A DNA stretch of 64,000 bases from Sphingobium amiense. GTDB taxonomy: Bacteria; Pseudomonadota; Alphaproteobacteria; Sphingomonadales; Sphingomonadaceae. The position numbers were made by a program, and so were the translations under genes. The DNA lies in NCBI RefSeq assembly GCF_003967075.1, contig NZ_AP018664.1, positions 868,001-932,000 of the forward strand. Direction: 5' to 3'. The notes under the pieces are model-generated. The model was not told where the DNA came from, made no database searches, and saw nothing but the letters and a program-made list of their open reading frames with translations. Shown here piece after piece: positions 1 through 8,011 of this stretch; within the stretch, counting starts at the first letter, position 1, and every line of letters begins with the position of its first letter.

Positions 1-1
1 G

Positions 2-301
2 GCTGTCCTTGCAAAGACGGGCTGGCTCGATGGGAAGAGGGCGACCAGCAACAAGATGGCGTGGAAATGGGTCACGGCCCAGAGTGCCAAAGTTTTGTGG
101 GTGCCCAAGGCGCGCTGGGTCGAGGACGGCAAAGTCACGTCATCCTCCGGCGTTTCGGCAGGTATGGACATGGCGCTGTTCCTGATCGCAAAGCGGTTCG
201 GCAAGGAAACCGCAACCTGGGTCGCCAATCGGGCCGAATATCGGTGGTATGACAATCCGGCGGACGATCCCTATGCCGCGATGAACGGGCTGGGTGCCTG
301 A
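2..301 (+). CDS. DJ-1/PfpI family protein, C-terminal part (partial)
   Basis: The reading frame is open from the window edge, so the N-terminus and any nucleophile-elbow cysteine lie outside. The visible 99 residues contain the stretch VTSSSGVSAGMDMALFLIAK followed by an R/Y-rich tail ending in MNGLGA. This is typical of the C-terminal half of GlxA/isonitrile-hydratase-like members of the DJ-1/PfpI superfamily (flavodoxin-like fold, amidotransferase-like). The exact substrate cannot be inferred. The gene converges on the tadG-like gene, with about 50 bases between them. Family assignment is fairly secure, function is not. Confidence 0.75.
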   Translation, partial: AVLAKTGWLDGKRATSNKMAWKWVTAQSAKVLWVPKARWVEDGKVTSSSGVSAGMDMALFLIAKRFGKETATWVANRAEYRWYDNPADDPYAAMNGLGA

Positions 302-352
302 CATCTCGGCAAAATCGGGATCGTCGCATTCGGCCGTGACGGCGTGCTTCGC

Positions 353-1972
353 TCACGCGACGAGCGTCGCAACACCGCACCGCCGCTGATGAACCCGGAC
401 GTCCGCCGTTCCTAGCCGGATACCCAGCGTCGCGGTAACATTATTGATGATGCCGTCCAGCAGCGGCGCTGCGGTTCCCAACACGCCGCCGATCAGGCTC
501 GCCAGCGGGCTTGCATCGACCGTCATCCCCAACAGCGTGACGCGCAGTTGCGCACGCTGCATTAGACTGGCGGCAATGCCTCCGGTCAGGTCTCCCGTAC
601 TGACGGTCTTGGACCGCCGGGCTTCTATGTCGGCGGTGGAGAATGTCACATTCTGGGCCTGCGTGCCGCCCAGCATGATTTGGCTGGAGCCTGTCACGCG
701 CGTTCCCGCCGCCTGCGCCAAAGTCGCCGTCCGTAGATTGGGGGCGACGCTGAAATTCAGCAGCGCGCCGGTGTCGATGTCGCCCAGAGCAGCGGAGCCG
801 AGTGACGGCGTGACGGCCAGTGTCACGCCGCCGGGCGATCCGCAGTCCACCTGTGACAGCCGCGCTTCCGCCGCCGCCAGTTCGAGATAGACCGGTATCC
901 GCACTGACGCGATGCCCGGCAGCAGCGCCGATACGCTACTGTCGAGATAGAGCCGCATCTGCCCGGTGCGAAGCACCACGTCACGGCTGGCCGTAATGGT
1001 GAGGGCAGGCGACCGTGCCTGTCCCTCCCCGCGAATGACCATCAGTCGCGTGGACGAAAGGCCCGGCACGTTGACGGTGAGGTCCATTGGCACGCTCGTT
1101 CCCGATGGCGGCGACAGCATCATGCGCAGCATCGAAAAGGCGTCGAGCAGGATGGAAGGCTGGCCCGCTGCGCCCGTCGCGCTGCGGGCCGGTCCCAGAT
1201 CGACGATGTCGCTCAGCCGAACCGTCCGGCCCGGCATCCGTCCTGCCAGTGCCAGCAATGCGGTGGCGGCCGGCGATCCCCCAGATGCGTCCGCCATGGC
1301 GCCAAGCACGTCGGACAAGGGAATTTCCCGGTCGAAGAGGGCGCCATAGGCTTCCCCGTCGCGACCCAGACGGACCCGCAGCGCGTCCGCGACATGCAGC
1401 AGGTCAAGATTGGCCGCCAGCAGTCCGTTGCTGTCCAGCACCGACAGGCTGAGTTCGGTTCCAGCGAGATTTGAGAGCAGCATATTGGGCAACCCGCCGT
1501 TCAGGGAAGCCAGACCGGTGCCTAGCGAAAACGCCGCGAGATCGTTGCGGGCGGCGGTGGCGCGCGCGGTCAGATCCACGCCGTCGCGACCGACAAGCAG
1601 CCTCCCGAAGAATAAAGGCACCCGGCGCGTCACCGTGACCTTTGCCGCGCTGGAAGCAAAAGGGTCGGGCCGGAAGCGCTCCGCAACGGCGATTGCGGCG
1701 TCCGCTGTGTAGCTCCCCTTGTCCAGCGACACCATGCGCACGTTTGCCACGCCGCTCTGCGCGACCAACTGTGCGGCGGCTTCCGCCCCGCTTTGCGCGC
1801 CCGCCAGCGCTGCTGCATCGGCTACCCCCTGCAACTGCCGCCGCGCGAGATAGACCGATCCAAGATCGACCGCGACCGTTGCCGCGCCCGCCAGCATGAA
1901 GAGGGAGCCTGCCAACAGCACGCTGATCCCGCCCCGTCGGTCGGACCGCAAGGAAGGGCGACCCCGGTTCAT
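353..1972 (-). CDS. TadG-like pilus assembly protein
   Basis: This 539-residue protein has one hydrophobic segment near the N-terminus (about residues 14-36). It is followed by DLGSVYLARRQLQGVADAAALAGA, the hallmark of the TadE/TadG N-terminal domain, in which the helix continues into an alanine-rich periplasmic stretch. The rest is a long secreted region without recognisable enzymatic motifs. TadG-type proteins are envelope components of the Flp/Tad tight-adherence pilus machinery. The start codon overlaps the stop of the upstream tadE gene by 4 bases, so the two are translationally coupled. No other tad gene (cpaB-F, flp) is nearby, so the pair either serves a locus elsewhere or has a separate role. 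Confidence 0.8.
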   Translation of the reverse strand: MNRGRPSLRSDRRGGISVLLAGSLFMLAGAATVAVDLGSVYLARRQLQGVADAAALAGAQSGAEAAAQLVAQSGVANVRMVSLDKGSYTADAAIAVAERFRPDPFASSAAKVTVTRRVPLFFGRLLVGRDGVDLTARATAARNDLAAFSLGTGLASLNGGLPNMLLSNLAGTELSLSVLDSNGLLAANLDLLHVADALRVRLGRDGEAYGALFDREIPLSDVLGAMADASGGSPAATALLALAGRMPGRTVRLSDIVDLGPARSATGAAGQPSILLDAFSMLRMMLSPPSGTSVPMDLTVNVPGLSSTRLMVIRGEGQARSPALTITASRDVVLRTGQMRLYLDSSVSALLPGIASVRIPVYLELAAAEARLSQVDCGSPGGVTLAVTPSLGSAALGDIDTGALLNFSVAPNLRTATLAQAAGTRVTGSSQIMLGGTQAQNVTFSTADIEARRSKTVSTGDLTGGIAASLMQRAQLRVTLLGMTVDASPLASLIGGVLGTAAPLLDGIINNVTATLGIRLGTADVRVHQRRCGVATLVA

Positions 1973-2421
1973 GAGGCCGTTATCCGAACCACGGCGCTGC
2001 GCTCAAGCTCGCCTCCCGGCAGGGCTACCGGCAACGCGGCAAAGATCGGCGCATTGGCGAGGTGAAAGCGCAGCGTGACCTTGTAATAGCCGCCACTTTC
2101 GCTGGTCGTAACGGCGATGGTCTGCGCACCCTGCACCGGAAATGCGCTGCGGGCGGCGATGACGCTCTGGTCCACCAATGTGCGGCGCTCGCCTGCGTCC
2201 AGTCCCGCCACGGCCGACCGCGCGGCATCGTTGGCGGCCTGCTGCAGGCTATGCGCGGTCATGAACCAGCAGCCATAGCCCAATATGCCGGTCAGCAGCA
2301 GGACGAGGAGCGGAACGGCGAAGGCGGCTTCCACGAGGACGCTGCCACGCTGATCCGCGCCCGCCGTGCCCAGCGGACGAAGGGAAGCGCTATCCGTTGT
2401 GATCCGACAAATCCTGACCAT
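1969..2421 (-). CDS. TadE family pseudopilin-like protein
   Basis: The 150-residue protein carries RGSVLVEAAFAVPLLVLLL at about residues 25-43. This is a class III prepilin-like motif, with a G/S cleavage position, a glutamate five residues in (about E31) and a hydrophobic helix of about 20 residues. It continues into QQAANDAARSAV, the usual TadE pattern. TadE proteins are pseudopilins processed by the TadV/CpaA prepilin peptidase and needed for Flp pilus formation. It lies directly upstream of the tadG-like gene with an ATGA-type overlap. The 24 residues before the cleavage motif form a hydrophilic leader. Confidence 0.85.
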   Translation of the reverse strand: MVRICRITTDSASLRPLGTAGADQRGSVLVEAAFAVPLLVLLLTGILGYGCWFMTAHSLQQAANDAARSAVAGLDAGERRTLVDQSVIAARSAFPVQGAQTIAVTTSESGGYYKVTLRFHLANAPIFAALPVALPGGELERSAVVRITAS

Positions 2422-2590
2422 GGGGCGACCCTAAGCCGCTCTTGGTCAAGGCTTGGTTTGGCCGATAGTCCGTTCTGCTCGCTATATATCGCGGCGCTCG
2501 ACCGTCACAGGAGCCGGAATAGCGCATTGCGGCCCGAATCGCCCGGCCGTCGGATGGGCTTATCAGGTCCGGTTCGGACCGATTTCACGA

Positions 2591-2806
2591 TTACATTCCG
2601 CGCTGATAATCCAGAGCATCGAGAATCTTGCCGCCCGCCATGAACACCGCGCCGCAACAGGCTGCTGCCAGCAGCTTGCCGCCCGTCCCCGGATATTGGC
2701 CCATATAGACAATGCCGCGCTCCGTCGCGCCGAGGGCCAGCGCGTAAATAACGAGAAAGGCCTCGAACTTCGTCTTGATGATGAAAAGATTCTTGATCCG
2801 TTTCAT
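2591..2806 (-). CDS. Small membrane protein of unknown function
   Basis: The 71-residue protein starts MKRIKNLFIIKTKFEAFLVI. It has a basic N-terminus, a first hydrophobic helix (about residues 14-27) and a second hydrophobic, cysteine-containing segment (about residues 44-58, LLAAACCGAVFMAGG). The likely topology is two membrane segments. I do not recognise a named family. It lies 29 bases downstream of astB on the same strand and could be the last gene of that operon. A short perfect inverted repeat at 2566-2580 follows it. Codon usage matches its neighbours, which supports it being a real gene. Confidence 0.65.
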   Translation of the reverse strand: MKRIKNLFIIKTKFEAFLVIYALALGATERGIVYMGQYPGTGGKLLAAACCGAVFMAGGKILDALDYQRGM

Positions 2807-2835
2807 GGCGACTCATCCGGCGTCCCTGTCCGAAG

Positions 2836-4098
2836 CTAGGGCTTGAGGTCGCCTGAAAGCTGCAGATGGTCAACAAGCGTTAACCACGATTGTTCGATCT
2901 GCGCGATCAGGCGAGTGTCGCAGAGGTCGCCCGGCGCGATACGTTCGGGCCAATAGGCAGCGACAATCGCAGCGATGGCGTCAAGGCGCGCCTCGTCCAC
3001 CAGAAAGCGTGGGTCGACATTGGCCGGGTCGGCCACGACGCGCAGCCTGAGGCAGGCCGGTCCGCCGCCATTCGCCATCGACTGCCTCACATCGACCGGC
3101 ACCAGTCGGCGGATGGGACCGTTTCCTTCGACCATCTGTTCCAGCCATCGCCACACCGCAGGCGTTTCCTGAGCCTCGGTCGGGAGGATCAGAGCCATGC
3201 CGCCGCCATCGGGCAGCGTCACGAGCTGGGCGTTGAAAAGATAGCTGGAGATCGCATCGGCAAGGCTCACGGCGCTCGCAGGCACTTCGACGATCTCAAC
3301 CGAGGGGAGTGCCGCCCGCAGATCGGCGTAGAACCGATCCTTGTCGGCAAAGGCCAGTTCATGCGTGAAGAGCAGATTCTCGTTCGCGACCGCCACGACA
3401 TCGTTATGAAATGCTCCGGCGGCGATCGCCTCCTCGGACTGTTGCGCGAACAGCGTCCGGGCGGGGTCCAGCCCGTGAAGGCGTGCGACCGCCTTGCTGG
3501 CTTCGAGATGCTGGCGCGCCGGGAAGGCACCGCCCGAGCGGCCATAGACGAACACTTCCACGCCCGGCAGGTCGTGCCGTTTCGTGAGCCGCATATGATT
3601 GGCCGCGCCTTCGTCGCCGAAAGGTGCGGGCACCGGATCGTGCACCGCGAAGGCGCGGGGATCGGAAAAGGCGATGCGCAACTGCGCCAGCGTCTGTGGC
3701 CATTCATGGCTGCGGTGCGGCATGGTGACGAGATTGGCAACGGTCAGATGCGTGCGCCCGTCCGCCGTGTCGCTGGCGGGGGACACGGTCGCTGCATTGG
3801 CCGCCCACATCGACGACGCCGACATCGCGGCGGCGCGGATATGCGGTTCCGCCGACCCGACATCCGTGCCGAGCCGCGCCAGCCACGCACTATCGGGACG
3901 CCATTGAGGCAGAAAAATACCTTGGGCGAGGCCGAGCCGCACATTGCCGCGCATTTTCTCCAGTCCCTGAAGCGCCGCCGCGCGGGGATAGGACACCGCC
4001 CCTGCATTGCGTGCCGAGGCCAGATTGCCAAGGCTCAGCCCGGCATAGTTATGGCTCGGCCCGATGATGCCATCGAAGTTGATTTCCCGGACGCTCAT
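2836..4098 (-). CDS. astB: N-succinylarginine dihydrolase
   Basis: This enzyme converts N2-succinylarginine to N2-succinylornithine, CO2 and two ammonia, the second step of the arginine succinyltransferase pathway in the cytosol. The N-terminus FDGIIGPSHNYAGLSLGN and the C-terminal GGGPACLRLR, containing the probable nucleophilic cysteine (about C349), are diagnostic of AstB in the pentein/amidinotransferase fold. Its 420 residues are slightly shorter than the E. coli protein. The start overlaps the end of astA by 4 bases (ATGA), indicating coupling. The astC, astD and astE genes are not in this window. Confidence 0.95.
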   Translation of the reverse strand: MSVREINFDGIIGPSHNYAGLSLGNLASARNAGAVSYPRAAALQGLEKMRGNVRLGLAQGIFLPQWRPDSAWLARLGTDVGSAEPHIRAAAMSASSMWAANAATVSPASDTADGRTHLTVANLVTMPHRSHEWPQTLAQLRIAFSDPRAFAVHDPVPAPFGDEGAANHMRLTKRHDLPGVEVFVYGRSGGAFPARQHLEASKAVARLHGLDPARTLFAQQSEEAIAAGAFHNDVVAVANENLLFTHELAFADKDRFYADLRAALPSVEIVEVPASAVSLADAISSYLFNAQLVTLPDGGGMALILPTEAQETPAVWRWLEQMVEGNGPIRRLVPVDVRQSMANGGGPACLRLRVVADPANVDPRFLVDEARLDAIAAIVAAYWPERIAPGDLCDTRLIAQIEQSWLTLVDHLQLSGDLKP

Positions 4099-5114
4099 GC
4101 CCGCCCCGCCATGGTGAAGCTGTCGCCCGGTTGCAGCCCCAGCCGCGCAGCGCTGGCGGCGTCGAGAGAACAGTCGCCGTCGTCGCTTTCCTGAACGAAG
4201 CCCCAGGTGCAGCGATAATCCGCAAGCTGTCCGGTAGTGATCAGCATCCTGTCGCCTCCGCTCTGGTGCGTCGCCGCCAGGGTGACGTCGCGTGCGGCGG
4301 CGATGGTCCTCAACTGGTTGATCTGTCCAACCATCGTCGGGCCGCCGTCGAAAATGTCGATATAGCCCGCATTCTCGAAGCCCTCGGTTTCCAGCATCCG
4401 CATCGCCGCGCGGCCATTGGGGTGGGGCAGGCCGATGACGGCGCGCGCGCTGTCCGTCAGCATTGCGGTATAGATCGGCGTCTTGGGCATCAGGTCGGCG
4501 ATGAACTGGTTGCCGTTTACGGCGTTGAACTCATCTGCTTCCTGAAAGCTCATGCCGAAAAAGCGCCCGGCAAGACCGTCCCAGAAGGGGGATGCGCCCG
4601 CTTCGTCTATGACGCCGCGCAGTTCCGCGATCACCCTGTCGCCGAAACGCGCGCGATGGTTGCGGATGTAAAGATAACGGCTGCGCGCCAGCAGCAGCCC
4701 CAACCCCTCCGCCCGCTCGCGCGGATGGAGGAAAAGGCCGCCTACTTCCACCGAGCCTTCCAGATCGGTGGTCAGCGACAGCATCTGTGCGCGAAAGGTG
4801 CGGCCCAGTTCACGGCTATGCTGGGTCAGGACACCAAGCCGATAGGAATAAAAGGGCCAGCTTTGCCCCACGGTCGAGAAAATCTGACACGTCCCGCGGA
4901 CCTGCCCTGTCTCGGTATTTTCCAGCACCATGACGATCAGGTCATCGGCGATGGCATCTTCGGTGCGCGCGACAGCCTGCTCTGTCCGTTCAAGCTTTGC
5001 GGCGAGCGAGGTTCGGTCCGGCGGCAGGTTGGTAAAGCCGCCGCCGGTCAGTTTCGCCATCTCATAGAGCGTCTGCAAGTCGTCCGAGCGCGCTATGCGC
5101 ATGATGAAGCTCAA
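4095..5114 (-). CDS. astA: Arginine N-succinyltransferase
   Basis: AstA transfers succinyl from succinyl-CoA to the alpha-amino group of arginine, the first step of ammonia-producing arginine catabolism. The N-terminal ARSDDLQTLYEMAKLTGGGF and the internal stretches GLFLHPRERAEGLGLLLARS and FDGGPTMVGQ are typical of the AstA/GNAT-like family, and 339 residues is the normal length. The full-length start is a TTG at 5114, which aligns one-to-one with the E. coli N-terminus; an ATG at 5102 is the alternative. It is sandwiched between an M20 hydrolase 22 bases upstream and astB downstream. Confidence 0.94.
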   Translation of the reverse strand: MSFIMRIARSDDLQTLYEMAKLTGGGFTNLPPDRTSLAAKLERTEQAVARTEDAIADDLIVMVLENTETGQVRGTCQIFSTVGQSWPFYSYRLGVLTQHSRELGRTFRAQMLSLTTDLEGSVEVGGLFLHPRERAEGLGLLLARSRYLYIRNHRARFGDRVIAELRGVIDEAGASPFWDGLAGRFFGMSFQEADEFNAVNGNQFIADLMPKTPIYTAMLTDSARAVIGLPHPNGRAAMRMLETEGFENAGYIDIFDGGPTMVGQINQLRTIAAARDVTLAATHQSGGDRMLITTGQLADYRCTWGFVQESDDGDCSLDAASAARLGLQPGDSFTMAGRA

Positions 5115-5136
5115 AACCCTGACCCTCTCTTCTTTA

Positions 5137-6345
5137 TCATCGGAATTGCCCGTGCGCGACGCGCCAGATTGCCAGCGCCGACAGTTGCGCGCGTTCAGGC
5201 AGGCTGTCGGTCAGCAGAAATTCGGCGTCGCTGTGGATATCTCCGCCGCGCACGCCCATGGTATCGACGACCGGGACGCCGCAGGCCGCGATGTTGTTAC
5301 CGTCGCACACGCCTCCCGTGTCGCGCCATCCAATCGACAGGCCAAGATCCGCGCCACACTGGCGCACGAGGCCGAACAGGCGTTCGGCCTTCGCGTCCAT
5401 GGGCTTGGGCGGGCGGCCGAAGCCGCCATGGAGATGCAGCGTCACGTCATGCGCCCGCGCCACATCCTCCATGCTTCGCTCTATCAGCGCGCGGGCGGCG
5501 GCCTCGTCCTGCGGCGTGCGCGGACGGAAATTGACGCGCAGCACGGCATGGTCGGGCACCACATTGTTGGGACTGCCGCCGTCGATCTTCGCCGGATTGC
5601 AGGAGAAACCGCCGCCGCTACCCGCCTTCAGCCGCAGCGCAAGATCGGCCGCCGCCAGCAGCGCGTTGCGTCCTTCCTCTGGATTGCGCCCTGCATGGGC
5701 GCTGCGTCCCGTCACGACGATGGAGAAATTGCCGCTTCCCGCCCGCGCGCCCGCCAGCGTTCCGTCCTGCAGTGCAGGCTCATAGGTAAAGGCGGCGACC
5801 TTTCCCTCCGCCGCCTGCCGCAGCAAGGCGGCGGAGGAGGGGCTACCCACTTCCTCGTCGCTGTTGATGACGACCTCATAGCCGATCCGTGTGACCGCAT
5901 CCGATCGCTCGATGGCGTGCAGTGCCGCCAGCATCACGGCGAGACCGCCCTTCATGTCCGCAGTGCCTGGCCCGTTGAGGACGCCCGGCTCGATCCAGCG
6001 GAGATGCTGGAAGACATGATCCTGCGGGAAAACCGTATCCATATGCCCCGTCAGCAGAATGCGGACAGGCGCATCAGGTCGAACCGACAGATGGAGATGC
6101 CGGCCATGCGCGACGGAGGTGACTGCGCCGTCCGGCTGGACCACCTCCACCTTGTCGCCATCGAGCAGCTTTAATTCTCCCGGCAATATGGAAAAAGCGT
6201 CCGAGAGTTCGTCCGCCATGCGCGCAAGCCCGGCAAGGTTGCGCGATCCGCTGTTGATGGCGGACCATCGCTCGACCTGCGCCAGCATGGGCGCGCATGC
6301 GGCATCATCGAGCAATTGTCGTTCGGCGGGATGCAGATCCGTCAT
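5137..6345 (-). CDS. M20 family metallo-hydrolase (ArgE/DapE/CPG2-like), first gene of the ast block
   Basis: The 402-residue protein has all the di-zinc peptidase M20 landmarks. GHMDTV gives H101 and D103, ADMKGG gives D130, SDEEVGS gives catalytic E164 and ligand E165, and a C-terminal IHSDAEF gives H371. A central dimerisation domain (about residues 190-300) is present. M20 enzymes include acetylornithine deacetylase, succinyl-diaminopimelate desuccinylase and carboxypeptidase G2. This one precedes astA by 22 bases on the same strand. A role in removing succinyl groups within the arginine pathway is therefore attractive but inferred. It is not the AstE-type succinylglutamate desuccinylase, which belongs to the M14-like AstE/AspA family. 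Confidence 0.88.
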   Translation of the reverse strand: MTDLHPAERQLLDDAACAPMLAQVERWSAINSGSRNLAGLARMADELSDAFSILPGELKLLDGDKVEVVQPDGAVTSVAHGRHLHLSVRPDAPVRILLTGHMDTVFPQDHVFQHLRWIEPGVLNGPGTADMKGGLAVMLAALHAIERSDAVTRIGYEVVINSDEEVGSPSSAALLRQAAEGKVAAFTYEPALQDGTLAGARAGSGNFSIVVTGRSAHAGRNPEEGRNALLAAADLALRLKAGSGGGFSCNPAKIDGGSPNNVVPDHAVLRVNFRPRTPQDEAAARALIERSMEDVARAHDVTLHLHGGFGRPPKPMDAKAERLFGLVRQCGADLGLSIGWRDTGGVCDGNNIAACGVPVVDTMGVRGGDIHSDAEFLLTDSLPERAQLSALAIWRVAHGQFR

Positions 6346-6403
6346 CCACCCGATCTATCAGACGCGGACGCGCCCCTTCAACCCCGCACGAAAATTGCGC
6401 GGT

Positions 6404-7309
6404 TCAGAAATCATATGTCAGCGTGAGGCGACTGAGCGTGTTGAGGTTCCTGTCGGACAGCAAAGTCTCCGATTCATACTGGACATTATAGGACAGCGCG
6501 GTGGACCATCGCGACGTGACCTTCGTTTCTAGCGAGGTCAGCGTGTTGAAGGTTACGACATCGCTTTCGGCATAGGCCGAGGCCGTCTGTTTCACGGTCA
6601 CGGCGGGGGCAGCACGCCATGCAAGCGCCATGGAGCCGCGCACGCCCAGCTTGGTCTCGCGCGGGCCGATCACATATTTCGCATGACGTACCGAAGGCCC
6701 GATGTCGGCGGACAGGTCGACGGGTTTGGACAGAATGAGCTTGTAACCCACACCCGCCGAAAGCGTGTAGCGCTCGTCATAGCCAATCGACGTGTCCCGC
6801 TCGAACTGTGCAAGACCGTAGGCGAAGCCCCGCGGATCGAATTCATATCGCGGTTCGTAGCCCGCCGTGTAGCGTTCGCGCGACGTTACGCCATTGGCCC
6901 GGCGATAGTCGGCGGTGGCGCTCAGTTTGTGCGTCCACTGAATGCCGGTGCGCGTGGCCGTGGCCGCAGCCGTGATGCCCAGCTCGCTCGTCGATCCGGT
7001 CGACCGGAAGCCGCCCGCCTCTATGCGGCCGGTCCAGAGGTCCGTGAACGCCGCTTCGCGGATCACCATGTTGCGCGTTTCCTTCGTGCGCTCCTTCCAG
7101 CGATTGACCATCTGCTGGATTTCGTCGGCGGACGCAGGATTGGTCTGTTTGGCGATCTTCGCAACGGTCGCGATGTCGGTTTCGTTGCCGTTGGCAATCG
7201 CCGCTTCCATCATCTCCCGCACCGCCGGGGGCAACAGTGCGTCGTCGGCTCTCGCGGCCGAGGGCAGGGCGGCGATCAGCAATGGGAACGGTATCAGCAT
7301 GATGCGCAT
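6404..7309 (-). CDS. DUF481 family outer-membrane beta-barrel protein
   Basis: The 301-residue protein has a clear signal peptide (about residues 1-21, ending SAARA). A short helical, charged segment (about residues 25-75) follows, then a run of alternating amphipathic strands such as GRIEAGGFRSTGSTSELGIT and TYSAGVGYKL-type repeats. It ends in LTLTYDF, with the terminal aromatic residue typical of Bam-dependent outer-membrane barrels. This matches the DUF481 (YdiY-like, salt-induced outer membrane protein) family. Function is unknown. The gene stands between the M20 hydrolase and rppH with its own short spacers, so it may be transcribed separately. Confidence 0.82.
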   Translation of the reverse strand: MRIMLIPFPLLIAALPSAARADDALLPPAVREMMEAAIANGNETDIATVAKIAKQTNPASADEIQQMVNRWKERTKETRNMVIREAAFTDLWTGRIEAGGFRSTGSTSELGITAAATATRTGIQWTHKLSATADYRRANGVTSRERYTAGYEPRYEFDPRGFAYGLAQFERDTSIGYDERYTLSAGVGYKLILSKPVDLSADIGPSVRHAKYVIGPRETKLGVRGSMALAWRAAPAVTVKQTASAYAESDVVTFNTLTSLETKVTSRWSTALSYNVQYESETLLSDRNLNTLSRLTLTYDF

Positions 7310-7365
7310 GCGCCTGTCATACCGTTGTGACCGGATAATTTAAGCCCCTAAATGGGCGTATTCCC

Positions 7366-7854
7366 TCAGATCAAAGCCCTGAATTCCTGCAGAATGTCGC
7401 GGTAGAGCTTGCGCTTGAACGGGACGATCAGGTCCGGCAGCGAGTCGGGATCGGCCCAGCGCCATGCGCGAAATTCGGGATGGGGGGTCTGGATATTGAC
7501 GTCTTCGTCGGTGCCGAGAAAGCGGGCGAGGAACCATATCTGCCGCTGGCCGCGATATTTGCCGCCCCACAGCTTCCCCATCAATTCGGGCGGCAGATCG
7601 TAAAAATGCTGCTCTTTCGTCGTCGCGATAATGTCCACCAGATCGCTAGCGATGCCCGTTTCCTCGCCCAGTTCGCGAAAAGCGGCTGCCCGTGCATCCT
7701 CACCCTCGTCGATGCCACCCTGCGGCATCTGCCACGCCTCGACGACATTATCGAGCCGCTGGCCGACGAAGACCCTGCCATCCATGTTGACCAGCATGAT
7801 GCCGACGCACGGCCGGTATGCAAGTTCCTGTTCGTTCGGCGTGGCAGCCATCAT
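7366..7854 (-). CDS. rppH: RNA pyrophosphohydrolase (Nudix)
   Basis: RppH removes pyrophosphate from the 5' triphosphate end of mRNAs, triggering RNase E-dependent decay. The 162-residue protein carries a complete Nudix box at about residues 46-68 (GGIDEGE...RELGEETGI). It also has the N-terminal YRPCVGIMLVN and WQMPQGG motifs that separate RppH/IalA from other Nudix hydrolases. The C-terminal FKRKLYRDIL is also typical. The gene faces the photolyase gene divergently across about 157 bases. The length is normal for alphaproteobacterial RppH. Confidence 0.94.
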   Translation of the reverse strand: MMAATPNEQELAYRPCVGIMLVNMDGRVFVGQRLDNVVEAWQMPQGGIDEGEDARAAAFRELGEETGIASDLVDIIATTKEQHFYDLPPELMGKLWGGKYRGQRQIWFLARFLGTDEDVNIQTPHPEFRAWRWADPDSLPDLIVPFKRKLYRDILQEFRALI

Positions 7855-8011
7855 GTCCCCATGTTCATCGCTCGGCGATCCTGCCGCTTCCGGTCAGATA
7901 GTGAGCGTCGCAGTTCCCGTCCATCGCGCGAATCGATTTTGGGACGGATGATGACGGGCAATATGGCCCCACGGGCGGGTTGGAACCGGGCGGGCGGGGC
8001 TGCATTGATCC

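Noticed and set aside
2566..2580. Perfect hairpin GGTCCG-GTT-CGGACC before tadE
   Set aside because: Six-bp stem without a T tract on either strand; too weak to call a terminator, so noted only as a possible structure after the small membrane gene.
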